64,000 nt of DNA from Molossus alvarezi (GCA_037176705.1 CM073896.1:19728708-19792707), one strand, 5' to 3'; shown: positions 12,190-22,877, counted from the stretch's first letter. Notes: generated by a model not told the origin, from the sequence alone. Translations and numbers: made by a program.

Positions 12190-13070
12190 TTAATTACAGC
12201 AGTTATTTTTTAACATTCCTTGCAGTGCTTGTTTGGTGTTAATGTATTCCCTTAGCCTTTTTTTGTCCGCGAAGCTCTTTATTTGACTTTCTGTTTTGAA
12301 TGATATCCTTGCTGGGTAGGGTAGTCTTGGATTGAGATCCTTGTTTTTCATAACCTTGATTAATTCAGGCCATTCACTTCTAGCCAGTAGTGTTTCTATT
12401 GAGAAGTCAGCTGAGAGCCTTATGGGTGTTCCTTTGTAGGTAACTAGTTGCTTATCTCTTGCTGCCTTTAGGATTCTCTCTTTGTCTTTAATTTTTGGGA
12501 TTGTAATTACTATGTGTCTTAGTTGGGCCTGTTTGAGTTCTTACTTGGGGCTCTCTGTGCTTCTTGAACTTGAATTTCTTCTTTTTTCACCGAATTAGGA
12601 AATTTTTCTGTTTCTATTTCATCAAATATGTTCTCTAACTCTTTCTCATTTTCTTCTTCTTCGGAGACTCCTATGATGCAAATATTATTATGTTTCTTGT
12701 TGGCCCACAGTTCCTTTTTTTTTTTTTTTTTGGTTTTCTGATTGGTTGATATTTTCTACCCTGTCTTCTAATTCACTGATCCATTCCTCAGCTTCCTCTA
12801 GTCTGCTCTTAAGTCCTTCCAATGTGTTCTTTATTTCTGCTATGTCATTCTTCCTTGCTTCTTGGGGGTTTTTAATTTCCAATTGGTTGATTTTCAATGT
12901 TTCTATGTCTTTACTCATGTTGCTGATGTCCTTAGTCATGTTGTTGAGCTTCCTCGAGATCATGGCTATGTATTCTACCTCTGATTACTTGTTTAGCTGC
13001 ATTTTGTTTATCTTATCTTTGTAGAGGTCTCTTGTTCTTTCATTTGAGATTTGTTTCTTTGTTTCACCAT
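12190..13070 (-). pseudogene. L1 ORF1 (RNA-binding coiled-coil protein), disrupted
   Basis: ORF1 encodes the trimeric RNA-binding chaperone of L1 particles. The family start ATG is at 13070 (MVK...). The original stop lies near 12190-12192, giving about 293 codons. A long frame at 12963-12688 contains a heptad-rich coiled coil (IETLKINQLEIKN... then LKSRLEEAEEWISELEDRVE). An uninterrupted A-tract on the sense strand (plus-strand T-run at about 12716-12732) follows the coiled coil and encodes a lysine run. The early frame and the C-terminal domain are broken by indels. Confidence 0.85.
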
Positions 13071-13864
13071 TTTGACTATCTCACTGGGCTTTGGAGCCTG
13101 CCAAATTTTCTCTGTGGGTGTTGGTGTTCTGCTGTTGTGGCTCCCTCTGCTGGGTTTGAATGACCGTGGGAGGACCCATGTTAAATACTACTGTCAAATA
13201 TTACTATCTGGGGAAGAGTTGCAAGCCCCGGAATATTTCAGTTTTCCTTTAGTTTTTTGCTTGGAGGCTATTAGTCTCAGTTACTTGAAGAGCCTTGGGT
13301 TCTCAGTTGAATGAAAAACTCCCTCAGCTGTTCCCTAAGGTGTTCCTGAGGGTGGGCAGATGCTGGTTATTAATGAACCTCAATTTGCATTTCAATGGCA
13401 CCTTGGGTGGGGTTGAATCTCTGAGGGAGGGGCCACTGCCTCTCCCCAGAGCCCTGGGAAAGAGTAAATTGACCACTATCCTGTGTGGCCGCAGCTCAGC
13501 AAAAGTTCTGAGCACCCTCCAAATCCTGAGTGTCCCTACACAGTTACAGTCCAGTCTGCCTTCCCTCTCCCAGAGCCCAAGGTCAGTGGCTAGGGCTATT
13601 TTAGTGCTCTATCCCTGCTCTTTGCTGTGGAGCAGGCTTGAGAGTTTAACCCCGAGGGCATTGCTCCCAGATAAGATTGCTCCCCTCTATGGGCTCCCAG
13701 CCCCCCTCTCACACCTTTGCAATCCTACTAGACTTAATTCAATGTCCCTGGTTATATGGTCCTCACAAGCTGCTTTTCTTTTGCTTTTTCCTGAACTTTT
13801 GTCTTTATTTTAGTTGTAATTCCAGTTTGGTCCTGGGAAATGGTCTGTGTAGCTTCCATTTTGG
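13071..13864 (-). promoter_or_regulatory. L1 5' UTR (internal promoter region), copy 1
   Basis: About 790 bp upstream of ORF1, notably richer in G+C than the surroundings and homologous to 36345-37130. In L1 elements this region carries the internal RNA polymerase II promoter. That is family knowledge; individual promoter motifs were not resolved here. Its 5' end is fixed by the TSD at 13865. Confidence 0.75.
13373..13813 (+). other. Antisense open frame within the L1 5' UTR
   Basis: An ATG-initiated frame of 146 codons runs antisense to the L1, from inside the 5' UTR outward toward the L1 5' end. It begins MNLNLHFNG and ends with SLVIWSSQAAFLLLFPE and a few more residues. The same frame is open in the second full-length L1 (36756-37094), with a similar C-terminal half (GLPAPLS, NPTR, SLVIW, QAAFLLLFPE). 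Primate L1 ORF0 has the same position and polarity, but I see no sequence relationship to it. It may be open by chance in GC-rich DNA. Confidence 0.4.
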
Positions 13865-14850
13865 AAGAAGCAAATTTTATTTAATTTTTCTTATGGATAT
13901 ACAACTGTCTCAGCAGGATTATTTATTGTGCAGTCCATCCTTTCTTTGCTAATTATTATGCCACCATAGTCATATGTGACATTTTTGTTGTTAGTGTATT
14001 TACCTAGACCTGGGGAATAGCATGCTATCTCAGTCACTGCATGAAACCTTGCTGTCTAGAGGGGTTAGCATCAACACCTCGGCTCAACTTGTTTTTTCGT
14101 ATGAGTGATTTGGTTATTCTTGATCCTTTGGACTGCCTTATAGTCTATAGAATCAATGGGCAATTTCAAAAGAAAATGTAATTTGGGGATTTTAATTTTT
14201 ATAAATTAATTTCTGGATACTTGACATTTGTAATATTTTAATTTTTTTATTGGAAGCCATCCATTTATTCAAGAATTATTTAATATCTATAAGTAAAACT
14301 TTTGCCGTATAGGTTTTGCATTTGTTTGCTCTTCTCAATGCCATTTTTATTTCAGTCTACTTTAATTACAAGTTCTAATCAGTTAGGGCTGTTGTATAAA
14401 AAAGCAATTTTTGCATATTCATTTATAATAACATTGCTGAACTTTTATTGATATAATTGTGTACCTATAGATGCTTGGATTTTAAAAAAATATGTGTTTA
14501 TTGATTTTTTAGAGAGAGAGGAAGGGAGAGATAGAAACATTGATGTGAGAGAGATACATTGATTGGCTGCCTCTTGCATGCCCCCTACTGGGGATTGAAC
14601 CCCCAACCTGAGCATGTGCCTTGACCCAGAATTGAATCAGGACCTCTTAGTTCATAGACTCTTGGATTTTTACAGCAATTGTAAACTCAGTAAATAAATA
14701 AGGTTTTCAATTTTGTTTTTAAATGTTTTTTCAACACTTTCTTAAATTCTTGTGTTGAAACAAAACAGTGTTGAAATGGAGCAGTGAGAGAGACATCCTT
14801 GTTTGATTCTAATTGTATAATAGTGTAAAATTTTACAGTGTAAGGTAAAT
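13865..14850 (-). mobile_element. Old L1, right part (host of L1 copy 1)
   Basis: Resumes directly after the right TSD: 'ggatatacaactgtctcagc', then 'cttgatcctttggactgcct', 'gttctaatcagttagggctg', and finally 'gagacatccttgtttgattc', all in the order of ORF2 complement. Strongly diverged. It is interrupted by a VES at 14484-14660. The 3' boundary near 14850 is approximate. Confidence 0.65.
14484..14660 (-). mobile_element. VES SINE (minus), incomplete head
   Basis: Tail 'tttattgattttttagagag' and middle 'cctactggggattgaacccc' are clear. The copy stops at 'gacctcttagttcatag', so most of the tRNA-like 5' head is missing. It is bounded by 'cttggatttt' at 14474-14483 and 14661-14670, a likely 10-bp TSD, which makes it a 5'-truncated insertion. 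Confidence 0.88.
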
Positions 14851-15630
14851 ATTTGAATTATACTTATTACTTTGTATATATTTAAAATAAATTTTGGTTT
14901 AAAAAACTGTGTTAATTAGTATTTTGTGTTAGTCAAACTGCATTTCCTTTATATTGAGTGGGATAATGCATAAAATCAAAGAACATATTTCTTTTAAAAG
15001 AACATTTTTTTTTTTTTTAAGATAATCACTGCATTAAATAAAACAGATCTCAGTTTTCAAGTTTTCATAAAATTTTAGGAAGTTTCTGAAAGTCAGAAAT
15101 ATTCAATGTGAGACTAACTGGTGTTTGAAAGTAATATCAGTATGCCTGTAGATGTTTATATGACCATAAAAATGTAACCTCATACATGCCAAATTCATAA
15201 TGATAGTTATTGCAAATGATTGATATTGAAAGAAAATATAAACTTATGCAGATTATTTATAACTTTGAATTGCTAAAATAAGCAAGAATTATTTCTGCAA
15301 TTTAAAACAACAAATGAAGTAAAATAAACAAATAGAAAACAGTAGCCATTACCTAGATTATTCAATAAGATGTTGGAGTATACCTCTATGCATTCTGTGA
15401 GTGGTTAGAATAAACTTGGTGTACATTTCTTTTCAACTGTGGGATCACATATCTCAAAACAGATGGCAGCAATCTCTTTTACTGCTGAATCCATACATGT
15501 ATGTGATTTCCACACCTGGATTGAGGCTTGTTGAGCTCCACTTGAGGTTTGTTGAGCTCAGAGGGTGGGTTTCTACTGATATCTTACTTTTCGAGCTATA
15601 CATGGTGTAAGAGAAAGGTCACATAAAAAG
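14851..15630. other. Unassigned stretch
   Basis: AT-rich DNA with an A/T homopolymer at 15005-15020. No convincing gene or repeat was recognised. Confidence 0.45.
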
Positions 15631-15639
15631 GTACAGTCA

Positions 15640-15870
15640 GCCCTGGCCAATGTGGCTCAGTTGGCTTATTGTCCCATGTATAGAAAGGTTGCTGGTTCAA
15701 TTCCAGGTCAGGGCACATGCCCAGGTTGCAAATTCAGTTACGGTTGGGGCACATAGGGGAGGCAACAGATGGATGTTTCTCTCTCACATCGATGTTTCTT
15801 TATCTCTCTCCCTCACCCTCTTTCTAAAATCAATAAAAATATGATCTTGGGTGAGGTTTAAAAAAATAAG
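15640..15870 (+). mobile_element. VES SINE (plus) with 8-bp TSD
   Basis: Head 'gccctggccaatgtggctca', B box region 'ggttcaattcc', middle 'aggcaacagatggatgtttc' and tail 'aaaatcaataaaaatatg' followed by 'cttgggtgagg'. It is flanked by 'tacagtca' at 15632-15639 and 15872-15879. Confidence 0.93.
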
Positions 15871-15879
15871 ATACAGTCA

Positions 15880-16849
15880 TAGGAAAACATCTAATTCTTC
15901 AGATGGAAACTCAGAAGCAGAAAGTCCAAAGGAAGTCACAGAAACTCAGGCATTAAACATCAAAGTCTACATCACAAGAATTGTGCATTTGTCCTTCCTT
16001 AAGACAAAAATGAACAAATAAAAGTTGACTTCTAAGTGATGTACTTTGGGAACAACATTTTAGTTAACTGCAACTAAGTCATCGATGCTATTTTTTACTT
16101 ACAAAAATACTGAATTTACACATTTTGAAATTTTACTGTGACTTTTAAAATGTTCTATATAGACCTAGAAACAAACTATTATGACTATTTATTCTTTCAT
16201 TAATAAAACATTTTTGAGCATGTTCCAAATGCCAAATATTAATTATTCTAGGTGTAAAGAAATCAAAGAAGAAAATGAATTCTTTCCTTTGAGGAACTTT
16301 CTATAAATGCTTTACCTGATTTTTTTTTTCTGATAATTTTCTTCATTGGAATTGTTCACTACTGTTTCTTTCTCATCTGAAAGCATCTCAAAATGTACTT
16401 GTTTTCTATAAATAATACACTTCCATTATCTTCCATGGAGATGCCTTGAGGCCAAACACTGTTGTTTTGTGATATCATTTAACTTTTGGCTTTCTGATTG
16501 ACTTTAGTATTTATTTTGTTTTATTATTATTTTTTTTATAAATAAGATGTTTGGAGGTGGATATAAAAGTGGTAGGGATGTTTTATAAAAATACACATTT
16601 AGTGGAAGATGCAAAGACCTGGGACTTAAAACTGCTGCGTTTACTCAGGGATTACCAGATGAATGCTTTTGTGTTAATTGCATAATCTCTGTGATTTTCA
16701 TGTTTGATATTTAAAACAGGTTCTAAGAATGTTTACTTCAAAGGATCTGAAAATCAGTTGAAAGAAAATATGAAAATGCTTTGTTCACTGAAAAGAGTAA
16801 TACAATCTTGTTTAAGCCACGGAATCACTTTTAGAACCCGTACAAACAT
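15880..16849. other. Unassigned stretch with a possible L2 piece
   Basis: Mostly unassigned. 'acatttttgagcatgttccaa' followed by 'ttcctttgaggaactttct' at 16200-16315 resembles an L2 3' end, but weakly. Confidence 0.4.
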
Positions 16850-17125
16850 TCAATTATAAGATGAAAAAGTTTCGGGGATTTAGTGTACAGTGATGATGAC
16901 AGCTAACTATATTGTATTATATACTTGAAAGTTTCTAAGAGAGTAGATCTTAAATGTTCTCACCACAAAAGAGAAATGGTAATTATCTGAGGTGATGGGG
17001 TGCTGGCTAATGCTAGGGTGATGATCATTTCACAATATATGTGTATCAATACAACATGCTTTCCATGGTGACATACAATGTTATATGTCAATTATATCTT
17101 AATGAAGCTGGGAAAAAAATACACG
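16850..17125 (+). mobile_element. Old L1 3' end (L1MA/L1MB-like, plus)
   Basis: The string of 3' UTR words is characteristic: 'gtattatatacttgaaag', 'gagagtagatcttaaatg', 'aaatggtaattatctgagg', 'atcatttcacaatatatg' and 'gttatatgtcaattatatc', ending in an A-rich tail near 17110. Heavily 5'-truncated. Confidence 0.85.
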
Positions 17126-17264
17126 AAGGATAGTATTATCCTTATGGTATTCCTTATAGTACTTTAAGAGACAGTTCTCTATAAAAATTAACATTTTCTA
17201 AAGATATAACCATATAACCTTTGTAATGAAAAACCCATGTTTCAAGACAAATTCAAACAAAAAT

Positions 17265-17440
17265 AATCAAATACTTATTGGGCATCTTCTATGTACTAAG
17301 GGCTATGCTGGGAAGGACCCGAAGATACAACAGATGCAGTCTCTGTTTTATATCATGGAGTTTACAGGTTTTATATCATAGTAATTGCTCCAAAACATCA
17401 AGTGCTAAATAAATTATGAAAACACTGCAGGAAATTTACA
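17265..17440 (+). repeat. L2-type LINE remnant (plus)
   Basis: 'atacttattgggcatcttc' followed by 'tatgtactaagggctatgctg', 'gcagtctctgttt', 'atggagtttacagg' and 'aagtgctaaataaatt' matches the order of an L2 3' end. Confidence 0.65.
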
Positions 17441-17941
17441 ATGTAAACACAGATGAATATATTATGTCATTTATAACCAGAGCAAACTATAGGCATCAAA
17501 ACAGCTCTTTCTGGGGTAACAGAAATCTATGCTGTTGATGGCATAGAAATATAATCAGTACCACAGGCAAATGTGCCATAATAATGATGAGCACTCTGGG
17601 CTGAGGCCTGAGCTTGGTTTCCCAAAGGGATCACTCTTTGTGAGGCAAAAGGGAAAGAATCTGAAATACCATACATCAAAGGACAACCAAAGTTTATTGG
17701 CCATCTCTTTCTAATTAGACTTGCATGTTCATGTAGTAATCCTCCTCAACAGCTACAGAACAGATACAGAATTAGATTGCCTGCATTCTATATTATAAAA
17801 TATACTGTACATCTTTATCATAATAGAGATAAAATAATGCGTCACTTGAAGAGAAGCCAAAGCAGAAAAGCCACACAATTAATTCCAGGGATATGAAAAT
17901 GACATGATAAAATCCAACTCCCATTTTTACTTTATAAAAAG
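17441..17941. other. Unassigned stretch
   Basis: No repeat or gene was recognised. Ordinary intergenic or intronic composition. Confidence 0.4.
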
Positions 17942-17951
17942 GAAAACATAT

Positions 17952-18139
17952 TTTTTAATTGATTTTAGAGAGAGGAAGGGAGAGAGAGTGGTGAGTGGGG
18001 ATAAACATTGATGTGAGAGAGAAACATCGATCAGTTGCCTCCTGCGTGGACCTGGGTATGTGCCCTGACCAGAAATCGATCCTGCCACCATTTGGTGCAT
18101 GGGACGATGCTCTAATCAACTGAGCCACCCAATCAAGGT
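17952..18139 (-). mobile_element. VES SINE (minus), older copy
   Basis: Tail 'ttaattgattttagagagag' through to the head complement 'caactgagccacccaatcaa'. A short internal deletion removes part of the 'cccccactggggatt' block. Imperfect flanks 'gaaaacatat' (17942-17951) and 'gaaaatatat' (18140-18149) are a plausible TSD. Confidence 0.85.
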
Positions 18140-18149
18140 GAAAATATAT

Positions 18150-19019
18150 CTTAATAAAACATTCCTTTAATGTGACTTTTGGAATAATTCTCTTGCTTCA
18201 TAATTAAGTACAATGCTGAATATTTACAAAACAATATTCAGCGTCCTTCTTAATCATTAAGCACCAGAAGCATTCTTACAAAATGTCAGGAAAAATGGGA
18301 GGCACCATCATTGATTATTTACGTTGCTCCAGATGTGCCAGTCATTTCAATTAGAGAAGAATGAAATCTGAGGAAACCATGAGAAAGGGGGCGACATGAT
18401 TGTTATCATTATTCACAGATGATCAGGTTGCATTCCTGGAAATTCCTAGCCTGGCGAAAGACATCAAACACTGTTAGGAAACATAAACTAGGTCAATGAT
18501 GTTACTAGTCACAAAATTAATATGTAAAAATAAATAAGCTTCCAAGATAGAAAACAAATAGCCTTTGAAAACGTGCATAAACACTTACCGTGGTGGTGAA
18601 TTACGGCCTTTTCGGGTCAGGGAATCTGTAATAGGAAAGGTTTGCTTATTTCGCCCTTAGTTCATGGTACATTGTTGCATATGCTCTATGCAAGGCCCTT
18701 CTCTTCTTTTTTTGGTTATTTATTTATTGCCTTTTATCTCAGTATCCACTTATTACTCCCCTAATGTCCTAATAAATAACTATCTCAGGCTGTTGAATGT
18801 GTTCTTGAAAAATACTGTGGTCCCATGAATGCTTGTACATTGTTTCTGGATCATTTTACCTACCCACTCGCTCAGTGACAGCAGTGAACTACTTTTTCAA
18901 TTAAAAACTTATTTTTAAAATGTTTGCTTTTGAAAATGTTTTTTTCTGACTTCAGACATGAGTTTGTGTTCCGATTGCCTCCATTTTTACCCCATGAGGA
19001 GAGGGGTACCTACTCAAAA
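18150..19019. other. Unassigned stretch
   Basis: No L1, VES or gene was recognised. It begins a stretch unusually poor in young repeats that extends to about 22 kb. Confidence 0.45.
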
Positions 19020-19330
19020 TACTGTGAAATAGCCAAACACGTGACACTCACCATTGGAAAGATGAGAGTCACAGCAGTTTATTAGTCACATATACTCACG
19101 TGTGACTGATGAGGAAGAAGGAGGATGCTGTGTTCTATGCTTGGCCACATGGGGGTTGCACCTGAGTGCAAAGTGAGCCCCCGTAAAGATGTGGGGAGAA
19201 ATCTCTAAAGTAAGAAGGAGGTGATGCTGCATCCTCTTCCAACCATATTGTCTGACAAAGTCCGGATATGGAGAAGAAAGCTTCAAGGAATGCGTCTTCT
19301 AGGAAGAGGACGTGGCACGGGGGTGGGATT
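19020..19330 (-). repeat. Candidate solitary LTR or ERV fragment (minus)
   Basis: Read on the minus strand there is a GC-rich segment followed by 'gactaataaactgctgtgac', which contains AATAAA before a 'tgactctcatc' run, as in the R/U5 part of many gammaretrovirus-like LTRs. No primer-binding site or paired LTR was found. Assignment is tentative. Confidence 0.35.
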
Positions 19331-19559
19331 CATCGGTATTACGGGAATTATAAGAATTATTATTCTTCTATATGACTAACCTGGGAATAACAAACAAGGT
19401 ATCTGAAATCATGCCTCTTCAATTAAATTCTGAAGAAACCCCAGCTTCCCCTGAAACAGTCACCACTGCATGTCCAGACAGTCTTAACAATTTACTATTC
19501 AATTAAGTAAAAAATTTTCCCTTGAAAGTCCCTAATAAACAATTCGTGGATGAATTGTG

Positions 19560-19925
19560 ACAGGTAGAACTAATGGAGGTACCTTATACTCCTGTGCCTC
19601 CTCCCCAGATAGAAAGAGTATTTCAAGAGAATAAAAGAAAATTGTATCGACCCCTACCCACTGCTCAAGGGTTTCCTTATATAGTTTATTGGATAAAAGG
19701 AAAACTATGGTACCACCTAGAGGGGCTAGAAGTATACAAAGGATTCCTGACCCTCCTTTGCCCTTTACAGGAGCATATAATGAAGATGGAATAAGAATAG
19801 TTAACAAAGACGAACTACATGTTCCTTATGCAAGCTTGCCTTCATGGAACAATTGGCACGCCAAGGTCCCCCTTGGTGCTTACGCACAAAGAAACAAAAG
19901 AAATCTTAATCATTGCGATTGAATA
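19560..19925 (+). pseudogene. Endogenous-retrovirus-like coding remnant
   Basis: Two overlapping frames (19573-19794 and 19689-19922) together read as one proline- and tyrosine-rich protein with a single frame change near 19690-19720. They begin with EVPYTPVPPPQ. A candidate LTR follows about 200 bp downstream, so a decayed 3' retroviral coding region is plausible. I could not assign it confidently to gag, pol or env. It is broken by a frameshift and by stops on both sides and is certainly non-functional. Confidence 0.4.
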
Positions 19926-20099
19926 GGTTTTATAAGAAATGCTGCCTTGAGTTAGTTAGGGAGGTAAATAAAAAACTAGCTGATCTAAAAACCCAGAATT
20001 AGATTTTAAATAAAGGTCAACTATTAATCTTAGACAAAGGGCCTATAGAAGACTCTGTCTCACCTTACAGGTCACTCTACTCCCTTCTTTGTATCTATA

Positions 20100-20349
20100 A
20101 ACACAAAAAGTTATAAATTAATTCTGATAAAAATGAAACTAACATCCTGGTACTATGGAATGTAACTCCCTGCTTCTGTAACCTCAAGTGTTAAATTTAT
20201 GCCAAAAGAAAGTATATAAGCACATAGAAACTTGCAATAAATCGGAACAGTGTCACACTTCCCCTGAGTCGTATAGTCATCTGTCTCCCAGCGCCGACAC
20301 CTTACCACCTTCAGGACCCCCTGGATCCTGCTACAGCTGGACTGTGACA
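20100..20349 (+). repeat. Candidate retroviral LTR (plus)
   Basis: Shows LTR-like order: 'aactccctgcttctgtaacc', a TATA box 'agtatataagc' at about 20212, a polyadenylation signal 'gcaataaatc' at about 20234, then a C-rich U5-like region ending 'ctacagctggactgtgaca'. No tRNA primer-binding site follows, which fits a 3' LTR of the upstream remnant. The start is uncertain. Confidence 0.5.
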
Positions 20350-21929
20350 GGGTGAAGTGCTCCCTGGTTTATGGGGGAGGATGTGATTGGCTTATTTGAA
20401 TAATTCTGTGGGCTGCCAGGGAAGTTAAGCCATTAAGTTGATGAGTGCAGCTGTCCAGCTGGTAGGGGAACTAGCCAGGTAGGGAGGCTTGCCTACTGGG
20501 TGGGGAACCTTGCCCACTGGGTGGGGAGCCTTACCTGCTGGGTGGGGTACATATCTGGCCACAGCAGGAGACATCCAGGGCCCTGAACAGAGGTCAAGGC
20601 ACAGCACTGGATCAAGGCAGAGAAACCTTAGGCTTTTACAGTACAGCTTGGAATTCTGACGACGTTTCTGCATCAAGGTCTCCCAGAGGTACCATAAAGT
20701 TATTCTTTCTCTTTTCTCCTCACCATGAACAACATCCTGTTTGTATCAAAAGTAAGATGAACCTCCCTCCTGCCTCACTGCATTCATTCCAATGCAACAT
20801 GAGGCGGTGTGGGCATTTCCATTTCAAGGGCATAAAACCTTCATAGATGCTGATTTTCTTGCTAGATCTCATGCGAACCTTATCATATTCAAAAGAAGTA
20901 GTCCATAAAAGGATGTGATTTCTTATAGCTTCATCTAGAATGGGCCTAGGAAGGTTAAGTGGTTTGTGGACTTTTCTTACTATCCTTGAAAAACAGTTCA
21001 CGTACTAGAGGAGAAGTCACTTGGTCACAGACAATACGGGGCCGAAGACACAGAGCGGCAATGGGAGGTTGACAGCTTCTCCTGAGGAAGAAAACTAGGC
21101 CTCCTTCTGAAAACAGCGACTGAAATGCAGAGAGGATCATCTCCTTCAGAGGATTTAATGGAGAAGGGAAGTAGGCGCTTTCCTGCGCAGTGTAGATAAA
21201 GTGTCTCCAGACTGCTTTTATTAGAGTGAAATAGGCCACACCATCTGACAGAAGGTATTACCGCAGAAACAGGGGGGCTGTGTCTGAGAGCACCCTGGTG
21301 TGCCGCCCCTGCAGAAGGGAGAGCAGAGTGGGAGGCAACGGTTACACTGCAGTCACTGGGGGTCACGAGAGAAGAGGGGCACAGGAGCTCATGTCTGTGA
21401 GCAAGTCCTCATCATTGTGCCTCCTGAGAACCAGCAGGGAGCTACATCAGCCGTGTCCTTCAATCAAGGGTTTTGTAACCTGCGGTTTCTCACTAGTGTT
21501 ATCCTCGAAAGTGATCTAAGATGGGTGCTCACAGCCCTTGGGGATTCAGAACAATGGACTCGAAGATTCCTGAGCACCTGTCCTCTGCACTTTGCAGCAG
21601 GGACCGACCTACACACAGGTTTGAAGCAGTTCTGGGAATGGAAGCAGAGGCGATGGTTACCTCACAGCTTTTTATCTTCACTATTTATACACATTTATAG
21701 TTGTCTGCTTAGTGTTGCATTGCTATATATAGCATCTCCGGTTTTTCTAATGTATAGAGGTGCTTTTTATGAATCATGAGGTATCCTACATGTTAATCAT
21801 AACATATTTCCTTAAATCAGGATGATTTCATAGAGGAGCAGGGGCAGGAAGAATGGGAATGGTCTCATATTCACTGGGTATGTGTGTGTGATAGATACCT
21901 TACTGGATTAATGAGAAATCCCAAGTCCA
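20350..21929. other. Unassigned repeat-poor block with decayed-looking minus-strand frames
   Basis: No VES, L1, MIR or LTR that I can name. Composition is more GC-balanced than its surroundings. On the minus strand, frames at 21239-20955 and 21001-20720 overlap and could be one coding region with a single frameshift; the first contains the run AQESAYFPSPLNPLKEMILS and the second DEAIRNHILLWTTSFEYDK. A plus-strand frame also spans 21300-21779. None has a recognised domain or a clear ATG context. It could be an ERV interior, a decayed gene or chance. Confidence 0.35.
20488..20550. repeat. 21-bp tandem repeat, 3 units
   Basis: Three consecutive 21-bp units at 20488-20508, 20509-20529 and 20530-20550 share 'ctt-cc--ctgggtgggg--c'. 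On the minus strand they encode a seven-residue repeat of the form VPHPVGK. A degenerate half unit may precede them. Confidence 0.85.
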
Positions 21930-22115
21930 GACATGTCACATACTAGTTGAGGGACCATTATCAAGTTTCTTACCATTTCTGAAACCAAGTTTCCTCATTG
22001 GTGAATGGCTGTCATAGGACTGAAGTTAGAATTTGATAAAGAGAAAGTATTTGATAAAGAGCAAGTAAGTTGATCTATTTGAGCATCTAACTCAGTGCCT
22101 TGTGTAATGGATGAT
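21930..22115 (+). repeat. MIR SINE remnant (plus)
   Basis: 'gaaaccaagtttcctcattgg' then 'gaatggctgtcataggac' and 'catctaactcagtgccttg' follow the MIR order from the conserved core to the 3' end. Confidence 0.75.
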
Positions 22116-22596
22116 CCATGCTACGGGAAACAAAGAAGAATAGTTATATATTATAATGAAATATTGTATATCCAACCAAAATATTTTCATTTAAAATACT
22201 ATCTAAGTGGTGCATATAGGGAAGACTAAAACAGAACCCAGTACAGAGTACAGAATTACTGGGTCTTATCACACAGTATTTTAATAGGAGAAATGATCAT
22301 TTATTTAGAAATATGTAAAACTCAGTTAAGGGAAAAGTCTAACGCAGACATTGCTATTGACCAGACAGTATCTTACATAAAAGGTACTACCTCTAGTATT
22401 TGGGCAAAGATTAAATGGTTTATATTTTTCTAGACTTAGTTTGGAACACAGAAAGATAATTTCCCGGAGAGTTACAAAACCTGGCTGCATTGCAGGCTGT
22501 CATTGATTTGCTCTGGTGACATTTATGATACACACACTACCTGGCCTTCCTTTGCTCTTCTGCAAAGTGAGAGGGCTGGCTTAGTTGGAGCCCGTT

Positions 22597-22870
22597 GTAT
22601 ATAGAATAATGGCCCCCAAAGGTGTTGACATTCTAATTCCCAGCACATGTGAATATATCACCTCACAGGTAAAAGGGACTTTTCAGATGTGATTAAATTA
22701 AGGAATTTTGATGGAAAGCTTATTCTGGATTGTGTGGATGGACACAGGCTCTGCGTAAGAAGGCAGGTGCATCAGGGTCAAAGGAGGAAGTGTGGTGAGG
22801 GAGCAGAGGTCAGACTGCTGTGAGAAAGGACCCGAGCCGACACATTGAATGGCCCCTGGAAGTCCAGAAG
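22597..22870 (+). repeat. MLT1-like LTR fragment (plus)
   Basis: 'agaataatggcccccaaagg', 'tcacctcacaggtaaaaggg' and 'cagatgtgattaaattaagg' followed by 'ggtcagactgctgtgag' match an ancient MaLR-type LTR. The 3' third is missing where old L1 sequence begins. Confidence 0.7.
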
Positions 22871-22877
22871 AGCAATT

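Larger units (their letters stand above)
7814..13864 (-). mobile_element. Full-length L1 retrotransposon, copy 1 (minus)
   Basis: Complete L1 of about 6.05 kb, including one VES insertion. From its own 5' end it has a GC-rich 5' UTR (13864-13071), ORF1 (13070-12190), a short inter-ORF spacer, ORF2 (12148-8055) and a 3' UTR with A-tail (8054-7814). It is bounded by an identical 'aagaagcaaatttt' at 7800-7813 and 13865-13878, the TSD expected from target-primed reverse transcription. Both ORFs are broken by stops and frameshifts, so the copy is dead. It lies within an older L1 in the same orientation. Confidence 0.92.

Noticed and set aside
12746..13024. Plus-strand frame rich in S, L and M
   Set aside because: Antisense shadow of the L1 ORF1 coiled coil. 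The same shadow occurs at 36076-36438.
20488..20550. CRISPR-like direct repeats
   Set aside because: Units are directly adjacent with no spacers, and the genome is mammalian.
21300..21779. 159-codon plus-strand frame
   Set aside because: No ATG start, no recognisable domain, and it overlaps equally long minus-strand frames. No coding case.
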